A stretch of DNA of 7,608 nt from an uncultured Eubacterium sp. (GCA_900547255.1 URGC01000114.1:1-7608); one strand, 5' to 3'; counted from the first letter of the stretch, positions 1-6,288 are shown. Notes: generated from the letters alone by a model not told the origin. Numbers and translations are program-made.

Positions 1-506
1 CAGTCACAGTATTTGTAGGACCTTGTATAGCAAAGAAGGATGAAGTCAGGGATAAATCAATACAGGGCAATGCAGATTATGCACTTACAATCGGTGAGTT
101 CCGTTCACTTATGAGAGCCAAGAAGGTTGTATTTGAGGCAGAAGAGAATGATACACAGCAGGCAAGTATATATGGCAAGAGATTTGGTAACGGTGGTGGT
201 GTTACAGCGGCTGTTCTCAAGTCTATGGAGGAAGTTGGATTTGATACTGCTGATATCAAGGTTGAGAAATGTTCAGGCGCAGATGAATGTAAGAAGGCAC
301 TTCTTCTTATGAAGGCAGGCAAGCTTCCTGTAGACTTTATAGAAGGCATGATGTGCGAGGGCGGCTGTGTAGGCGGTCCAAGCCAGCATAAGACTGAGAT
401 GGCATTTAAGAAGGACAGAGATATGCTTATCGCAGAGGCTGATGAGAGAGGCGTAAGAGAGAATCTTTCTCATGTCGATACTGATTCATTCAAGATGCAC
501 AGATAA
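1..506 (+). CDS. [FeFe] hydrogenase, C-terminal part (5' end outside window)
   Basis: This open frame runs in from the left edge (first full codon at position 3) and ends at TAA 504-506, giving about 167 residues. It is the C-terminal half of the H-cluster domain of an iron-only hydrogenase, which interconverts protons and H2. The second H-cluster motif is visible as GPCIAKKDE, with its cysteine at codon 24-26. The third is EGMMCEGGCVGGPSQH, with cysteines at 354-356 and 366-368. The first motif (TSCCPAW type) and any N-terminal ferredoxin-like clusters lie upstream of the window. The third motif reads GGPSQH rather than the GGGQP of classical enzymes such as CpI; from family knowledge this points to the monomeric group B type found in clostridia, which is usually cytoplasmic and around 450-500 residues long. 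Electron partner and direction of catalysis cannot be read from this fragment. Confidence 0.92.
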   Translation, partial: VTVFVGPCIAKKDEVRDKSIQGNADYALTIGEFRSLMRAKKVVFEAEENDTQQASIYGKRFGNGGGVTAAVLKSMEEVGFDTADIKVEKCSGADECKKALLLMKAGKLPVDFIEGMMCEGGCVGGPSQHKTEMAFKKDRDMLIAEADERGVRENLSHVDTDSFKMHR

Positions 507-549
507 GTTGCATTTTGTTAATAAATATACCGCAGGATGCCGGTTGTGT

Positions 550-558
550 TGATATAAT
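550..558 (+). promoter_or_regulatory. Extended -10 promoter candidate for the Nudix gene
   Basis: The string TGATATAAT combines the TGn extension with a perfect TATAAT box. No -35 hexamer is recognisable 16-18 bp upstream, which extended -10 promoters can tolerate. Transcription would start near 565, leaving a short leader that contains AGG at 571-573, 8 nt before the ATG at 582. Read-through from the hydrogenase gene is the alternative, because no convincing terminator lies between them. Confidence 0.4.
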
Positions 559-581
559 TAATTGGAAGACAGGTAATTGTA

Positions 582-1148
582 ATGAAGTTTAATGGCGTAG
601 AAAAGGTGCATGAGGGTGCGTTTATTGACAGATACAATCTCATGTATACAACAGAGGACAACAAAAAGAAGGTTTATGAGATAATAAGCCGTGACAAGAA
701 TATTGCCACAGAGGAGCAGCTCCACAATCCTCATACGGATGGCGTGGTTATAGTTGCCACTGACGAGGCAGGAGACAGAATACTTCTCAACAAGGAGTTC
801 CGCATGTCGGTTGATGATTATGTATACAATTTCCCGGCAGGGCTTATTGACCCCGGCGAGACACCGGAGGTTGCTGCGGCAAGGGAATTAAGAGAAGAGA
901 CTGGGCTTACATTGTTATCTGTTAATGATAAGCTCTATGACAGTTATAGTGCAATCGGCTTTTCTAATGAGACTAATGCGGTTATTATCGGTAAGGCTGG
1001 TGGAACATTTAAGCCAAGTACGTCAACGGTTGAAGAGATAGAGGCTGCGTGGTACACAAGGCAGCAGGTAAAGGAGCTTTTAAGAGACAGGCATTTTGCA
1101 GCCAGAACACAGGCATTCTGCTATATGTGGGCTGTTGGGATGAAGTAG
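582..1148 (+). CDS. Nudix hydrolase, ADP-ribose pyrophosphatase-like
   Basis: This 188-residue protein has the complete Nudix box (G-x5-E-x7-RE-U-x-EE-x-G-U) at residues 87-109: GLIDPGE, then seven residues, then RELREETGL. Its glutamates bind the catalytic Mg2+. The FPAG just before the box and the overall length fit the ADP-ribose/nucleotide-sugar pyrophosphatase branch, which cleaves the diphosphate of X-linked nucleoside diphosphates in the cytoplasm. The proline that usually lies about 16 residues past the box in ADP-ribose enzymes is replaced (S-A-I-G where S-P-G is common), so ADP-ribose is likely but not proven as substrate. The ATG at 582 is preceded by AGG 8 nt upstream. The stop TAG at 1146-1148 lies 39 nt before the preferred start of the next gene, so the two are probably co-transcribed. 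Confidence 0.93.
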   Translation: MKFNGVEKVHEGAFIDRYNLMYTTEDNKKKVYEIISRDKNIATEEQLHNPHTDGVVIVATDEAGDRILLNKEFRMSVDDYVYNFPAGLIDPGETPEVAAARELREETGLTLLSVNDKLYDSYSAIGFSNETNAVIIGKAGGTFKPSTSTVEEIEAAWYTRQQVKELLRDRHFAARTQAFCYMWAVGMK

Positions 1149-1172
1149 ATGCTTATAAATGCGGATTTAATC

Positions 1173-1180
1173 AGAGAGGT
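1173..1180 (+). promoter_or_regulatory. Ribosome binding site that decides the hydrolase start
   Basis: AGAGAGGT ends 7 nt before the ATG at 1188, a good fit to the anti-Shine-Dalgarno sequence. The same frame also has ATGs at 1149 and 1182. The first has only GGGA at 1137-1140 upstream, and the second is too close to this site. The site therefore favours 1188 over the longer reading frame from 1149. Confidence 0.65.
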
Positions 1181-1187
1181 AATGCAA

Positions 1188-2138
1188 ATGGTAGAGGTTA
1201 AACAGAAAGCTTATGAGTCATCAAGCGGAAGATGTGATATTCATGTGGTAGTCTGGATGCCAGATAGTGATAAGTATGATAAACCTGTGGGGGTTATCCA
1301 GATTGCACATGGCATGATTGACCATATTGAAAGATTTAATGAGATGGCGATGTATTTTGCAAACCGTGGATATGTAGTTGCCGGCAATGACCATCTTGGA
1401 CATGGTGATTCAGTTGCATCTAAAGATGACTGGGGATATTTTGACGATTCAGTTTCGCCAGATGAATCAGCTATGTATCTTATACTTGATATGCACAGGC
1501 TTACAAGAATCATGAAGAAGAAGTTTCCAGAGCTTCCATATATTATTATGGGACACAGCATGGGTTCATACATGCTTAGAAGATATCTTATGAAGTATGG
1601 CAGTGATGTTGATGCGGCAGTTATTCTTGGAACGGGCAATCAGTCTATGGCAGTTGTTGAGGCAGGAATACTTGCTGCCAAAGCTGTGCTTAGAGCTAAG
1701 GGTGACAGATACAGAAGTAAAGCATTGTCTAAGCTCATGTTTGGAATATACAATGCAGGGATTGACAGCCCTAAGAGCGCTAATGCGTGGATTTCAAGAG
1801 ATGAGGCGATAGTTGATGCGTATGATTCAGATGAGAAATGTTCATTTATGTTCACACCTAATGCTTATCTTGGATTCCTTAACATCATAAAATATGATAT
1901 TCAGGAGAAAAATGTTGCTAAAACCCCGGCAGGACTGCCAGTGCTTTTTGCATCTGGTCTTGCTGATCCTGTTGGCAATTATGGCAAAGATGTCAAGAAA
2001 GCTTATATGATGTATACAAGACATCTCAATGATGTGGAGTTAAGATTGTATGAGGATTGCAGACATGAGCTTCATAACGAGCAGAACAGGGATGAGATAT
2101 TCGAGGATATCTATGACTGGATAAAGGAACATGTTTAA
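1188..2138 (+). CDS. Alpha/beta hydrolase, lysophospholipase / monoacylglycerol lipase-like
   Basis: A 316-residue cytoplasmic alpha/beta hydrolase of the Hydrolase_4 (serine aminopeptidase S33-like) fold. The nucleophile elbow GHSMG is at residues 122-126 with Ser124. The likely acid is Asp260 in the GLADPVGN segment, and the likely base is His293 in RHELHNE, which matches the HExxNE pattern of monoacylglycerol lipases and lysophospholipases. The oxyanion-hole strand carries HG at 41-42 followed by IDHIERF, the usual HGxxEHxxRY signature in variant form. Residues of about 150-215 form a helical lid. There is no signal peptide. The family hydrolyses acyl esters of glycerolipids, but the true substrate is not visible. 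The start was chosen for its ribosome binding site; the alternative ATG at 1149 would add 13 residues and abut the Nudix stop directly. Transcription ends at the hairpin after 2154. Confidence 0.88.
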   Translation: MVEVKQKAYESSSGRCDIHVVVWMPDSDKYDKPVGVIQIAHGMIDHIERFNEMAMYFANRGYVVAGNDHLGHGDSVASKDDWGYFDDSVSPDESAMYLILDMHRLTRIMKKKFPELPYIIMGHSMGSYMLRRYLMKYGSDVDAAVILGTGNQSMAVVEAGILAAKAVLRAKGDRYRSKALSKLMFGIYNAGIDSPKSANAWISRDEAIVDAYDSDEKCSFMFTPNAYLGFLNIIKYDIQEKNVAKTPAGLPVLFASGLADPVGNYGKDVKKAYMMYTRHLNDVELRLYEDCRHELHNEQNRDEIFEDIYDWIKEHV

Positions 2139-2153
2139 TATGCAGAAATATAA

Positions 2154-2188
2154 AAAGCCAGATGCTGTTATTCACAGTGTCTGGCTTT
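2154..2188. terminator. Bidirectional intrinsic terminator between convergent genes
   Basis: A 14-bp stem (2154-2167 with 2175-2188, twelve Watson-Crick and two G-U pairs) closes a 7-nt loop TTATTCA. Read on the minus strand it is followed by TTTTTATATTT, a good U-tract, so it should end the DegV-asparaginase transcript efficiently. Read on the plus strand it ends in CTTT followed by CAATATATT, a weaker tract, so it probably also serves the alpha/beta hydrolase. The asparaginase stop codon (2174-2172) lies in the loop. Confidence 0.85.
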
Positions 2189-3161
2189 CAATATATTCTT
2201 TAATTTTATCAAGTGTATCAAAATGTGCCAAAGCCCACATTAGCTTCATGACAAGTGCTTCGGTTGTCATATTGCCACCGCTTATTATATCCTGATTTGC
2301 AAGAGTACGGCCAACTTCGTAGATGTTAAGATTAATCCCTTCGTACAGGCATTGTGTTGTTATTACAACAGCTATGCCGGCATCAATCAGCTCATGTATC
2401 TTAGCAATCATGTCACTTCCAGAATTAGGAATTCCACCTATGCCAAAACTTTCAATAATAACTCCTTTATAGTGGGACTTGATATAATCCATGATATCTG
2501 TTCCCATTCCAGGGAATATCTTTAATACCATAATATCACTGCATAATCTTGTATCGACACTAAGTTGCAGGGTATCAGAGCTGCTTCTGGCAGACGATTT
2601 GGTGTCAGAACATCTGGTTATAACTCCGTTTTCAATCAATGCTGTATATGGAGCATTGACACTTATGAATGCATCAAAACCAATGGTTCTTATTTTCATG
2701 GCATGGGTTCCGTTGATTAATTTTCCATTAAATGCAATATATATTCCATTGAAATCATCACATGCACATAAAAATGCATCGTACAGATTATTGATTGCAT
2801 CAGTATTATCGGCTTCGATAGGAAGCTGTGAGCCCGTTAATATAACAGGCTTTGTGAGATTGCTTATCATATAAGATAAACCTGCGGCGGTATAAGCCAT
2901 GGTATCTGTACCGTGTGTGACCACAAATCCATCATATCTGCTATAGTTATCAGCTATTGAATCAGCAATAGCTGCCATGAGCTGCGGTGACATATTAGAA
3001 CTGTCAACATTCATTATTGATATGCAGTCAAGGTTGCATATGTGATTAATCTTAGGAACATAAGACACCAGACGATTGATGTCAACCGCTGGTGTCAGAC
3101 CATTATCTGATTGGGAAGAGGCTATTGTGCCGCCTGTTGCAATTAGCAATATATTCTTCAT
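2172..3161 (-). CDS. ansA: L-asparaginase, type I (cytoplasmic)
   Basis: This 329-residue enzyme hydrolyses L-asparagine to L-aspartate and ammonia. Both asparaginase signatures are present: ATGGTIA at residues 8-14 with catalytic Thr12, and THGTDTM at 82-88 with the second Thr85 and Asp86. The substrate-binding DSSNM is at 53-57, and the likely catalytic lysine is Lys156 in the AMKIRT segment. There is no signal peptide, and the length matches type I enzymes such as Bacillus AnsA, so it should act in the cytoplasm with housekeeping rather than high-affinity periplasmic properties. The ribosome binding site GAAAGG (3176-3171) lies 9 nt before the ATG. It starts 24 nt after the DegV gene ends, so the two are probably one operon. 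Its final codons (S-Q-T-L-stop) are part of the terminator stem. Glutamine or Glu-tRNA amidotransferase relatives such as GatD share the fold but carry extra domains not seen here. Confidence 0.93.
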   Translation of the reverse strand: MKNILLIATGGTIASSQSDNGLTPAVDINRLVSYVPKINHICNLDCISIMNVDSSNMSPQLMAAIADSIADNYSRYDGFVVTHGTDTMAYTAAGLSYMISNLTKPVILTGSQLPIEADNTDAINNLYDAFLCACDDFNGIYIAFNGKLINGTHAMKIRTIGFDAFISVNAPYTALIENGVITRCSDTKSSARSSSDTLQLSVDTRLCSDIMVLKIFPGMGTDIMDYIKSHYKGVIIESFGIGGIPNSGSDMIAKIHELIDAGIAVVITTQCLYEGINLNIYEVGRTLANQDIISGGNMTTEALVMKLMWALAHFDTLDKIKEYIESQTL

Positions 3162-3185
3162 ATATACAGACCTTTCGGATTATAA

Positions 3186-4094
3186 TTATTTTACAAGTGG
3201 AAGGATAGTTTCATACTTAGGCATATAACCGATTCCCATAGTGTAAGAACCAGTGTGGCATCCTGTTATCATGCCTACTCGTGTTCTGTAATCTTCCCTG
3301 TTCTCTACACATACAATATTCATATCGGCTTCGAGTCTGTTGCGCAGGTCGTCACATTCTTCCTTGCCATTAGCTGTCTCAACAGAGAAATCATATGTTG
3401 AAGGATCAATATTGTTATTCTTAAAATGCTTTTTAACACCTTCAAGCACGCCTGTTACAGATTTTTTACGTGTTCTTGTAATACCAGATATGCTGATTTC
3501 GCCATTGCTCATGTAAAGTACAGGGCGGATGTTGAGTGCACCTGTGATAATAGATGCAACTTTGCCTATACGTCCACCTTTCTTGAGGTAATCAAGACCT
3601 TCAATTACAAAATACACGGTTCCCATAGTAGTCATCTTTTCAAGGGCTTTAACAGCATCCTTGTAGTCAACGCCGTCTCTGTTCATTCTCATTGCCTCGT
3701 ATACAAGAAGCCCCTGTGCGCCAGAGTTAAGCTGAGAATTTAAGACTGTAATCTTAGCATCAGGATAATCTTCCTTAATCTGCTCGGCTGCCATGTTGGC
3801 AGAATTGAATGAACCACTGAAGAGAGTAGATATAGTGATTGATATGATAGGTGTTCCTTCTTTTACATATGGAAGAAAGAAATCAATGTAGTCCTGTACA
3901 CTAGGCATAGAAGTCTTAGGATAAACCTTCTCACTTGTCATCTTCTTGTAGAAATCATCTGTGCTTAATTCAAATATATCTTTCTGATAGTGTTCTCCAT
4001 CAAATGAAACATATAAAGGAACAAGTGTAACGCCGACAGACTCGGCATATTCGCGTGTAAAATCACAAGGTGTATCACTAAATATCTTAAACAT
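3186..4094 (-). CDS. DegV family fatty-acid-binding protein
   Basis: This 302-residue DegV protein belongs to a family whose members bind a single long-chain fatty acid; in Firmicutes many (FakB) present it to the kinase FakA for phosphorylation and entry into phospholipid synthesis. Family landmarks appear in order: the N-terminal SDTPCDF (usually DSTSDL) at 6-12, PKTSMPS at 59-65, the head-group loop STLFSGSFNSA at 89-99, LNSQLNSGAQG at 118-128, LKKGGRIGK at 170-178 and the C-terminal ITGCHTGSYTMGIGY at 276-290. There is no signal peptide. GGAGAG (4106-4101) lies 6 nt before the ATG. It is the first gene of a likely operon with the asparaginase and is divergent from the surface-protein gene. 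No FakA (Dak2-domain kinase) gene is in the window, so a FakB role is inferred from the family only. Confidence 0.92.
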   Translation of the reverse strand: MFKIFSDTPCDFTREYAESVGVTLVPLYVSFDGEHYQKDIFELSTDDFYKKMTSEKVYPKTSMPSVQDYIDFFLPYVKEGTPIISITISTLFSGSFNSANMAAEQIKEDYPDAKITVLNSQLNSGAQGLLVYEAMRMNRDGVDYKDAVKALEKMTTMGTVYFVIEGLDYLKKGGRIGKVASIITGALNIRPVLYMSNGEISISGITRTRKKSVTGVLEGVKKHFKNNNIDPSTYDFSVETANGKEECDDLRNRLEADMNIVCVENREDYRTRVGMITGCHTGSYTMGIGYMPKYETILPLVK

Positions 4095-4117
4095 AAAAAT
4101 CTCTCCGTAATCAAATT

Positions 4118-4123
4118 ATTATA
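4118..4123 (-). promoter_or_regulatory. Possible -10 box for the DegV-asparaginase operon
   Basis: On the minus strand a perfect TATAAT occupies 4123-4118, 23 nt before the ATG. The hexamer 18 bp upstream (TTCATG) is a poor -35 match. An alternative pair is TTGAAA (4162-4157) with CATTAT (4140-4135) at 16 bp spacing. One of the two is likely to drive the operon, but the sequence does not decide which. Confidence 0.35.
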
Positions 4124-4139
4124 ATTTATTGTACATAAT

Positions 4140-4151
4140 GACATGAATGTC
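4140..4151. repeat. Short inverted repeat GACAT-GA-ATGTC
   Basis: Two perfect 5-bp half-sites are separated by 2 bp, at the place where a -35 region for the minus-strand DegV promoter would lie. The size and position suit a repressor operator, but such short repeats also arise by chance in AT-rich DNA. Confidence 0.4.
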
Positions 4152-4275
4152 TATATTTCAATATTGATAATATATCACATAGTTTTGAAAACCACAATAT
4201 ATAATCTGCAATATTTATAATTTGCTTATCAATTTCAGATGTAAAAAAATAATACAGAAAATTTAAAATATATAC

Positions 4276-4304
4276 TTGACTAAAATAAAAACGTGAGTTA
4301 ATAT
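4276..4304 (+). promoter_or_regulatory. Sigma-A-type promoter for the surface-protein gene
   Basis: TTGACT (4276-4281, five of six to consensus) and TAATAT (4299-4304, four of six) are separated by exactly 17 bp. Transcription would begin near 4311, about 220 nt upstream of the surface-protein start codon. It is the best promoter in this divergent region and faces away from the DegV operon. Confidence 0.65.
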
Positions 4305-4312
4305 ATACATAC

Positions 4313-4326
4313 ATTAGTATACTAAT
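4313..4326. promoter_or_regulatory. 14-bp perfect palindrome at the predicted transcription start
   Basis: ATTAGTATACTAAT is a perfect palindrome, with a 10-bp core TAGTATACTA, beginning within a few bases of the expected +1 of the surface-protein promoter. A dimeric repressor bound here would block transcription initiation or early elongation. The GT-AT-AC centre resembles GntR-type operators, which is only a suggestion; no regulator gene is in the window. Confidence 0.5.
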
Positions 4327-4453
4327 AAACAAAACTTACTTTTACAGATATTCTTGCCATCTGCTTTAGTTAACGGAGCAGATAGTGTCATTGGCATAGG
4401 TACTTACTTATCAGCTTTACATCGATATGCCGTTTTTCACATTTTTACATTTT

Positions 4454-4507
4454 TGATGACAGGGCAGGGCTTTTTACGCTCATACAAAAGCTTTTGCCAC
4501 AGCATCA
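4454..4507 (+). other. Long imperfect hairpin upstream of the surface-protein start
   Basis: From the outside in, the paired segments are TGATG 4454-4458 with CATCA 4503-4507; a symmetric 4x4 internal loop of ACAG opposite ACAG; GGCA 4463-4466 with TGCC 4495-4498; two G-U pairs with one bulged T at 4492; and GCTTTT 4469-4474 with AAAAGC 4486-4491. The loop is 11 nt (4475-4485). No U-tract follows, so it is not an ordinary terminator. It leaves the Shine-Dalgarno at 4522-4528 free and could act as an mRNA stabiliser or as part of a regulatory leader. Confidence 0.55.
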
Positions 4508-4532
4508 TATTATTGATTTACAAGGAGGAAGT

Positions 4533-6278
4533 ATGGTTACAAGAAGGTTAAAAGTTGCTGGTGCATATGCACTTGGCGCGTTATTTGCAATATTAATGAT
4601 TGCGGTAAGCGTTATGGCACAGACAATAATTGATATGAAGGGCGGCAGGATTGCAGATGGCATAGAGCTGCCTTTTGGAGCGGAGACTATGTATGCGATG
4701 GCAGATACACAGAGTGTGACAGCACCAGTTATTGATGCACTGGGCATTGAAGGCATTACTGATAATGTCAAAGCTGGCGGCAGATTCAGGGTGGCTGTTG
4801 TGTTAAAAGATTACAATAAATCCATAAAGGGTGCTGGAATAGTGCTTAAGAATCCAGATACTGGCAGTATGATAAGCGCTGGAGGTGATAATACTGCTCT
4901 TACGGATGGAAAGTATATAGATGTTGTGGTTCCAGAATATGCGCAGGGTGGAGTATATGTGGTTGACAGAGTTGTATTGATGGATTCCGATATGAAGACA
5001 CACATTTATTATAATCCGGATATCTATAATTCGGACTACATTTCAGATACTAAGACTGCACTTACAGATAACCAGAAAAAGCTGTCGGTGACGGTTGTGT
5101 CTGATAAAAAGGATAACAGTGCGCCTAAGCTTTATTCCTATGAGATTGAGAAAAATTCTGCAAGTGCAGGCGAGGAGATAATGTTTGCTGTTGAAGCGGA
5201 GGATGTCTTAGAAGTTGTAAAGGATGTCTACAATAATGATGTGGTTTACAGTGGTTCAGGACTTGGTTCTTTGAAGGTCAACTGGGAAAGACAGCAGAAT
5301 GAATCAGAGAAGACATCACTGCTTGGAAGATATTCATTCGTTATAGAGACAGCATTTGCAGATCTTAAACAGAATAACAATGTGTATTATGGAACATTCA
5401 GAATACCTTCTTCATATGCGGCGGGGAAATATATGATTAAGAATATAGAGATAGAGGACAAGGCTGGCAATAAATCTGTATATGTTAATCCAGATGTTGA
5501 CCAGTGGAACAGCCTGTATGGCAATACAGATAACAGGAATAAACTGCCAGATTCAGTGTGTGGTACATATCTTAATATCACAGATGGAAAGGAAAAGGGT
5601 ACGGACATAAAGAACAGCCAGCAGACAACAGCTTCAGTTATAGGGATTGGTTCTTCAGTTGTTGAGAGATTTGAATTAAATTCATTTGGCAGGATGGCGG
5701 CACATGTCATAGTTACATCGGCGGATGAGTCCGAGATTATGGGAAATTTAGATGATGATACTAAGACATATGCAAAGCAGAATTTCAGATTTGCTGCAAC
5801 TGCGGATTCCAATGTAATAGGTGACGATAATAAGCTGTCAGTTAACAGAGTTGTGAATGGTGATGAATATGATAATGCCAGACGTCTTGTTAAGAATAAG
5901 TCTTCAAAGAGCGTGGTATTTGACATAGATATTCTTGATGGGAATGAACAGTCAGTACAGCCGGCAGGACTTGTGTCTATAACAGCAGATATTCCAGATG
6001 GATTTAATAAAGATAAAGTGTCAGTATACAGAATGTCAGATGACGGCAAGACATGTTACAGAATTGACAGTACTGTTAGTGGCGATAAAGTTATATTTGA
6101 TACAGATCATTTCAGCATATTCGTGATAGCACAGGATACAGATGGCACAGCTATGGTGTCACAGGCTCCAAGAACTGCTGATGAAGCTCCGCTTGCAGCA
6201 CTTGGATTTGTTGTGGCATCTGCAATGATGGCAATTGTCATTAATATTAAAAAATCGAAACAAATTAAAATAAATTAA
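4533..6278 (+). CDS. Secreted, wall-anchored surface protein with tandem beta-sandwich repeats
   Basis: A 581-residue exported protein of unknown function. Residues 1-7 are basic, 8-29 form a hydrophobic signal sequence, and cleavage is plausible after VMA at 29. Two diverged repeats follow, about 78-167 and 198-330. Each looks like an Ig-type beta-sandwich and ends in a Gly-rich turn, a V/I-x-x-V/I-x-I/L strand and Y-x-NPD. A third module at about 359-534 ends with ITADIPDGFNKDKVSVYRM and FDTDHFSIFVIA, a pattern common at the C-termini of clostridial surface proteins. The tail is APRTADE (545-551), a 20-residue membrane segment (552-571) and a lysine-rich end, as in a sortase substrate of the P-x-T-x-D rather than the LPXTG type. 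The start is the ATG at 4533, after AAGGAGG at 4522-4528; the same frame is open to 4494 but has no ribosome binding site there. No catalytic motif is visible; adhesion or a structural role is a guess. Confidence 0.85.
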   Translation: MVTRRLKVAGAYALGALFAILMIAVSVMAQTIIDMKGGRIADGIELPFGAETMYAMADTQSVTAPVIDALGIEGITDNVKAGGRFRVAVVLKDYNKSIKGAGIVLKNPDTGSMISAGGDNTALTDGKYIDVVVPEYAQGGVYVVDRVVLMDSDMKTHIYYNPDIYNSDYISDTKTALTDNQKKLSVTVVSDKKDNSAPKLYSYEIEKNSASAGEEIMFAVEAEDVLEVVKDVYNNDVVYSGSGLGSLKVNWERQQNESEKTSLLGRYSFVIETAFADLKQNNNVYYGTFRIPSSYAAGKYMIKNIEIEDKAGNKSVYVNPDVDQWNSLYGNTDNRNKLPDSVCGTYLNITDGKEKGTDIKNSQQTTASVIGIGSSVVERFELNSFGRMAAHVIVTSADESEIMGNLDDDTKTYAKQNFRFAATADSNVIGDDNKLSVNRVVNGDEYDNARRLVKNKSSKSVVFDIDILDGNEQSVQPAGLVSITADIPDGFNKDKVSVYRMSDDGKTCYRIDSTVSGDKVIFDTDHFSIFVIAQDTDGTAMVSQAPRTADEAPLAALGFVVASAMMAIVINIKKSKQIKIN

Positions 6279-6288
6279 AATAAATTAA
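6262..6288 (+). repeat. 10-bp tandem repeat spanning the surface-protein stop codon
   Basis: The unit AAATTAAAAT occurs about 2.7 times without a mismatch. It encodes the last residues (Q-I-K-I-N) and the stop at 6276-6278, then continues into the spacer, where its end supplies part of the next promoter's -35 box. It is short, and may simply be slippage in AT-rich DNA. Confidence 0.7.

Larger units (their letters stand above)
4095..4532. other. Divergent intergenic region, 438 bases without a gene
   Basis: This is the only long gene-free stretch in the window. It is very AT-rich between about 4110 and 4340. From left to right it holds the DegV ribosome binding site and a possible minus-strand promoter with an inverted repeat at 4140-4151. 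Next come about 120 bases in which I see nothing specific (4152-4275), then a plus-strand promoter, a 14-bp palindrome and a long structured leader. Short open frames here (4332-4126 minus, 4354-4551 plus) lack ribosome binding sites and look accidental. Confidence 0.7.
4311..4532 (+). promoter_or_regulatory. Long structured 5' leader of the surface-protein gene
   Basis: The predicted untranslated leader is about 220 nt. It contains two mutually exclusive stems sharing the strand at 4359-4363: a 5-bp stem 4345-4349/4359-4363, and a 7-bp stem ATCTGCT 4359-4365/AGCAGAT 4377-4383. A wider stem GGCATA 4393-4398/TATGCC 4426-4431 follows, then three T5 runs, then a long hairpin 4454-4507 ending 14 nt before the ribosome binding site. 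The alternative pairings and length suit a cis-regulatory RNA, but it fits no riboswitch consensus I could recall (c-di-GMP I and II, SAM, TPP, cobalamin, T-box and others). None of the hairpins has an immediate clean U-tract, apart from the loose GGCATA stem followed by GTTTTT. Confidence 0.45.

Noticed and set aside
529..544. Small hairpin ACC-GCA...TGC-GGT after the hydrogenase stop
   Set aside because: Six pairs with a bulge and a 3-nt loop, followed by TGTGTTGATATAATT rather than a U-tract. It is too weak to call a terminator.
1149..1187. N-terminal extension of the alpha/beta hydrolase starting directly after the Nudix stop
   Set aside because: Only a weak GGGA precedes it, while AGAGAGGT is placed well for the ATG at 1188. 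The extra 13 residues are not part of the fold.
4313..4326. FapR fatty-acid regulator operator
   Set aside because: The half-sites TTAGTA and TACTAA match FapR, but FapR sites have about 5 bp between them and here there is none, so the spacing is wrong.
4126..4332. 68-residue minus-strand open frame upstream of the DegV gene
   Set aside because: Its composition (Tyr, Ile, Phe, Ser, Asn) is what AT-rich DNA gives by chance. It lacks a convincing ribosome binding site and overlaps promoter elements on both strands.
4454..4498. c-di-GMP class I riboswitch, suggested by ACAGGGCA at 4459-4466
   Set aside because: The rest of the conserved core (GCAAACC, GACGCAAAGC and the tetraloop receptor) is absent, so the short match is likely chance.
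4354..4551. 65-residue plus-strand open frame in the leader, overlapping the surface-protein start
   Set aside because: It begins with TTG, has no ribosome binding site, and its last third merely reads the Shine-Dalgarno and start of the surface-protein gene in another frame.
5387..6049. 220-residue minus-strand open frame inside the surface-protein gene
   Set aside because: It lies antisense to a well-supported gene, is rich in Ser, Leu and Thr as antisense frames of this codon usage tend to be, and shows no recognisable motif.
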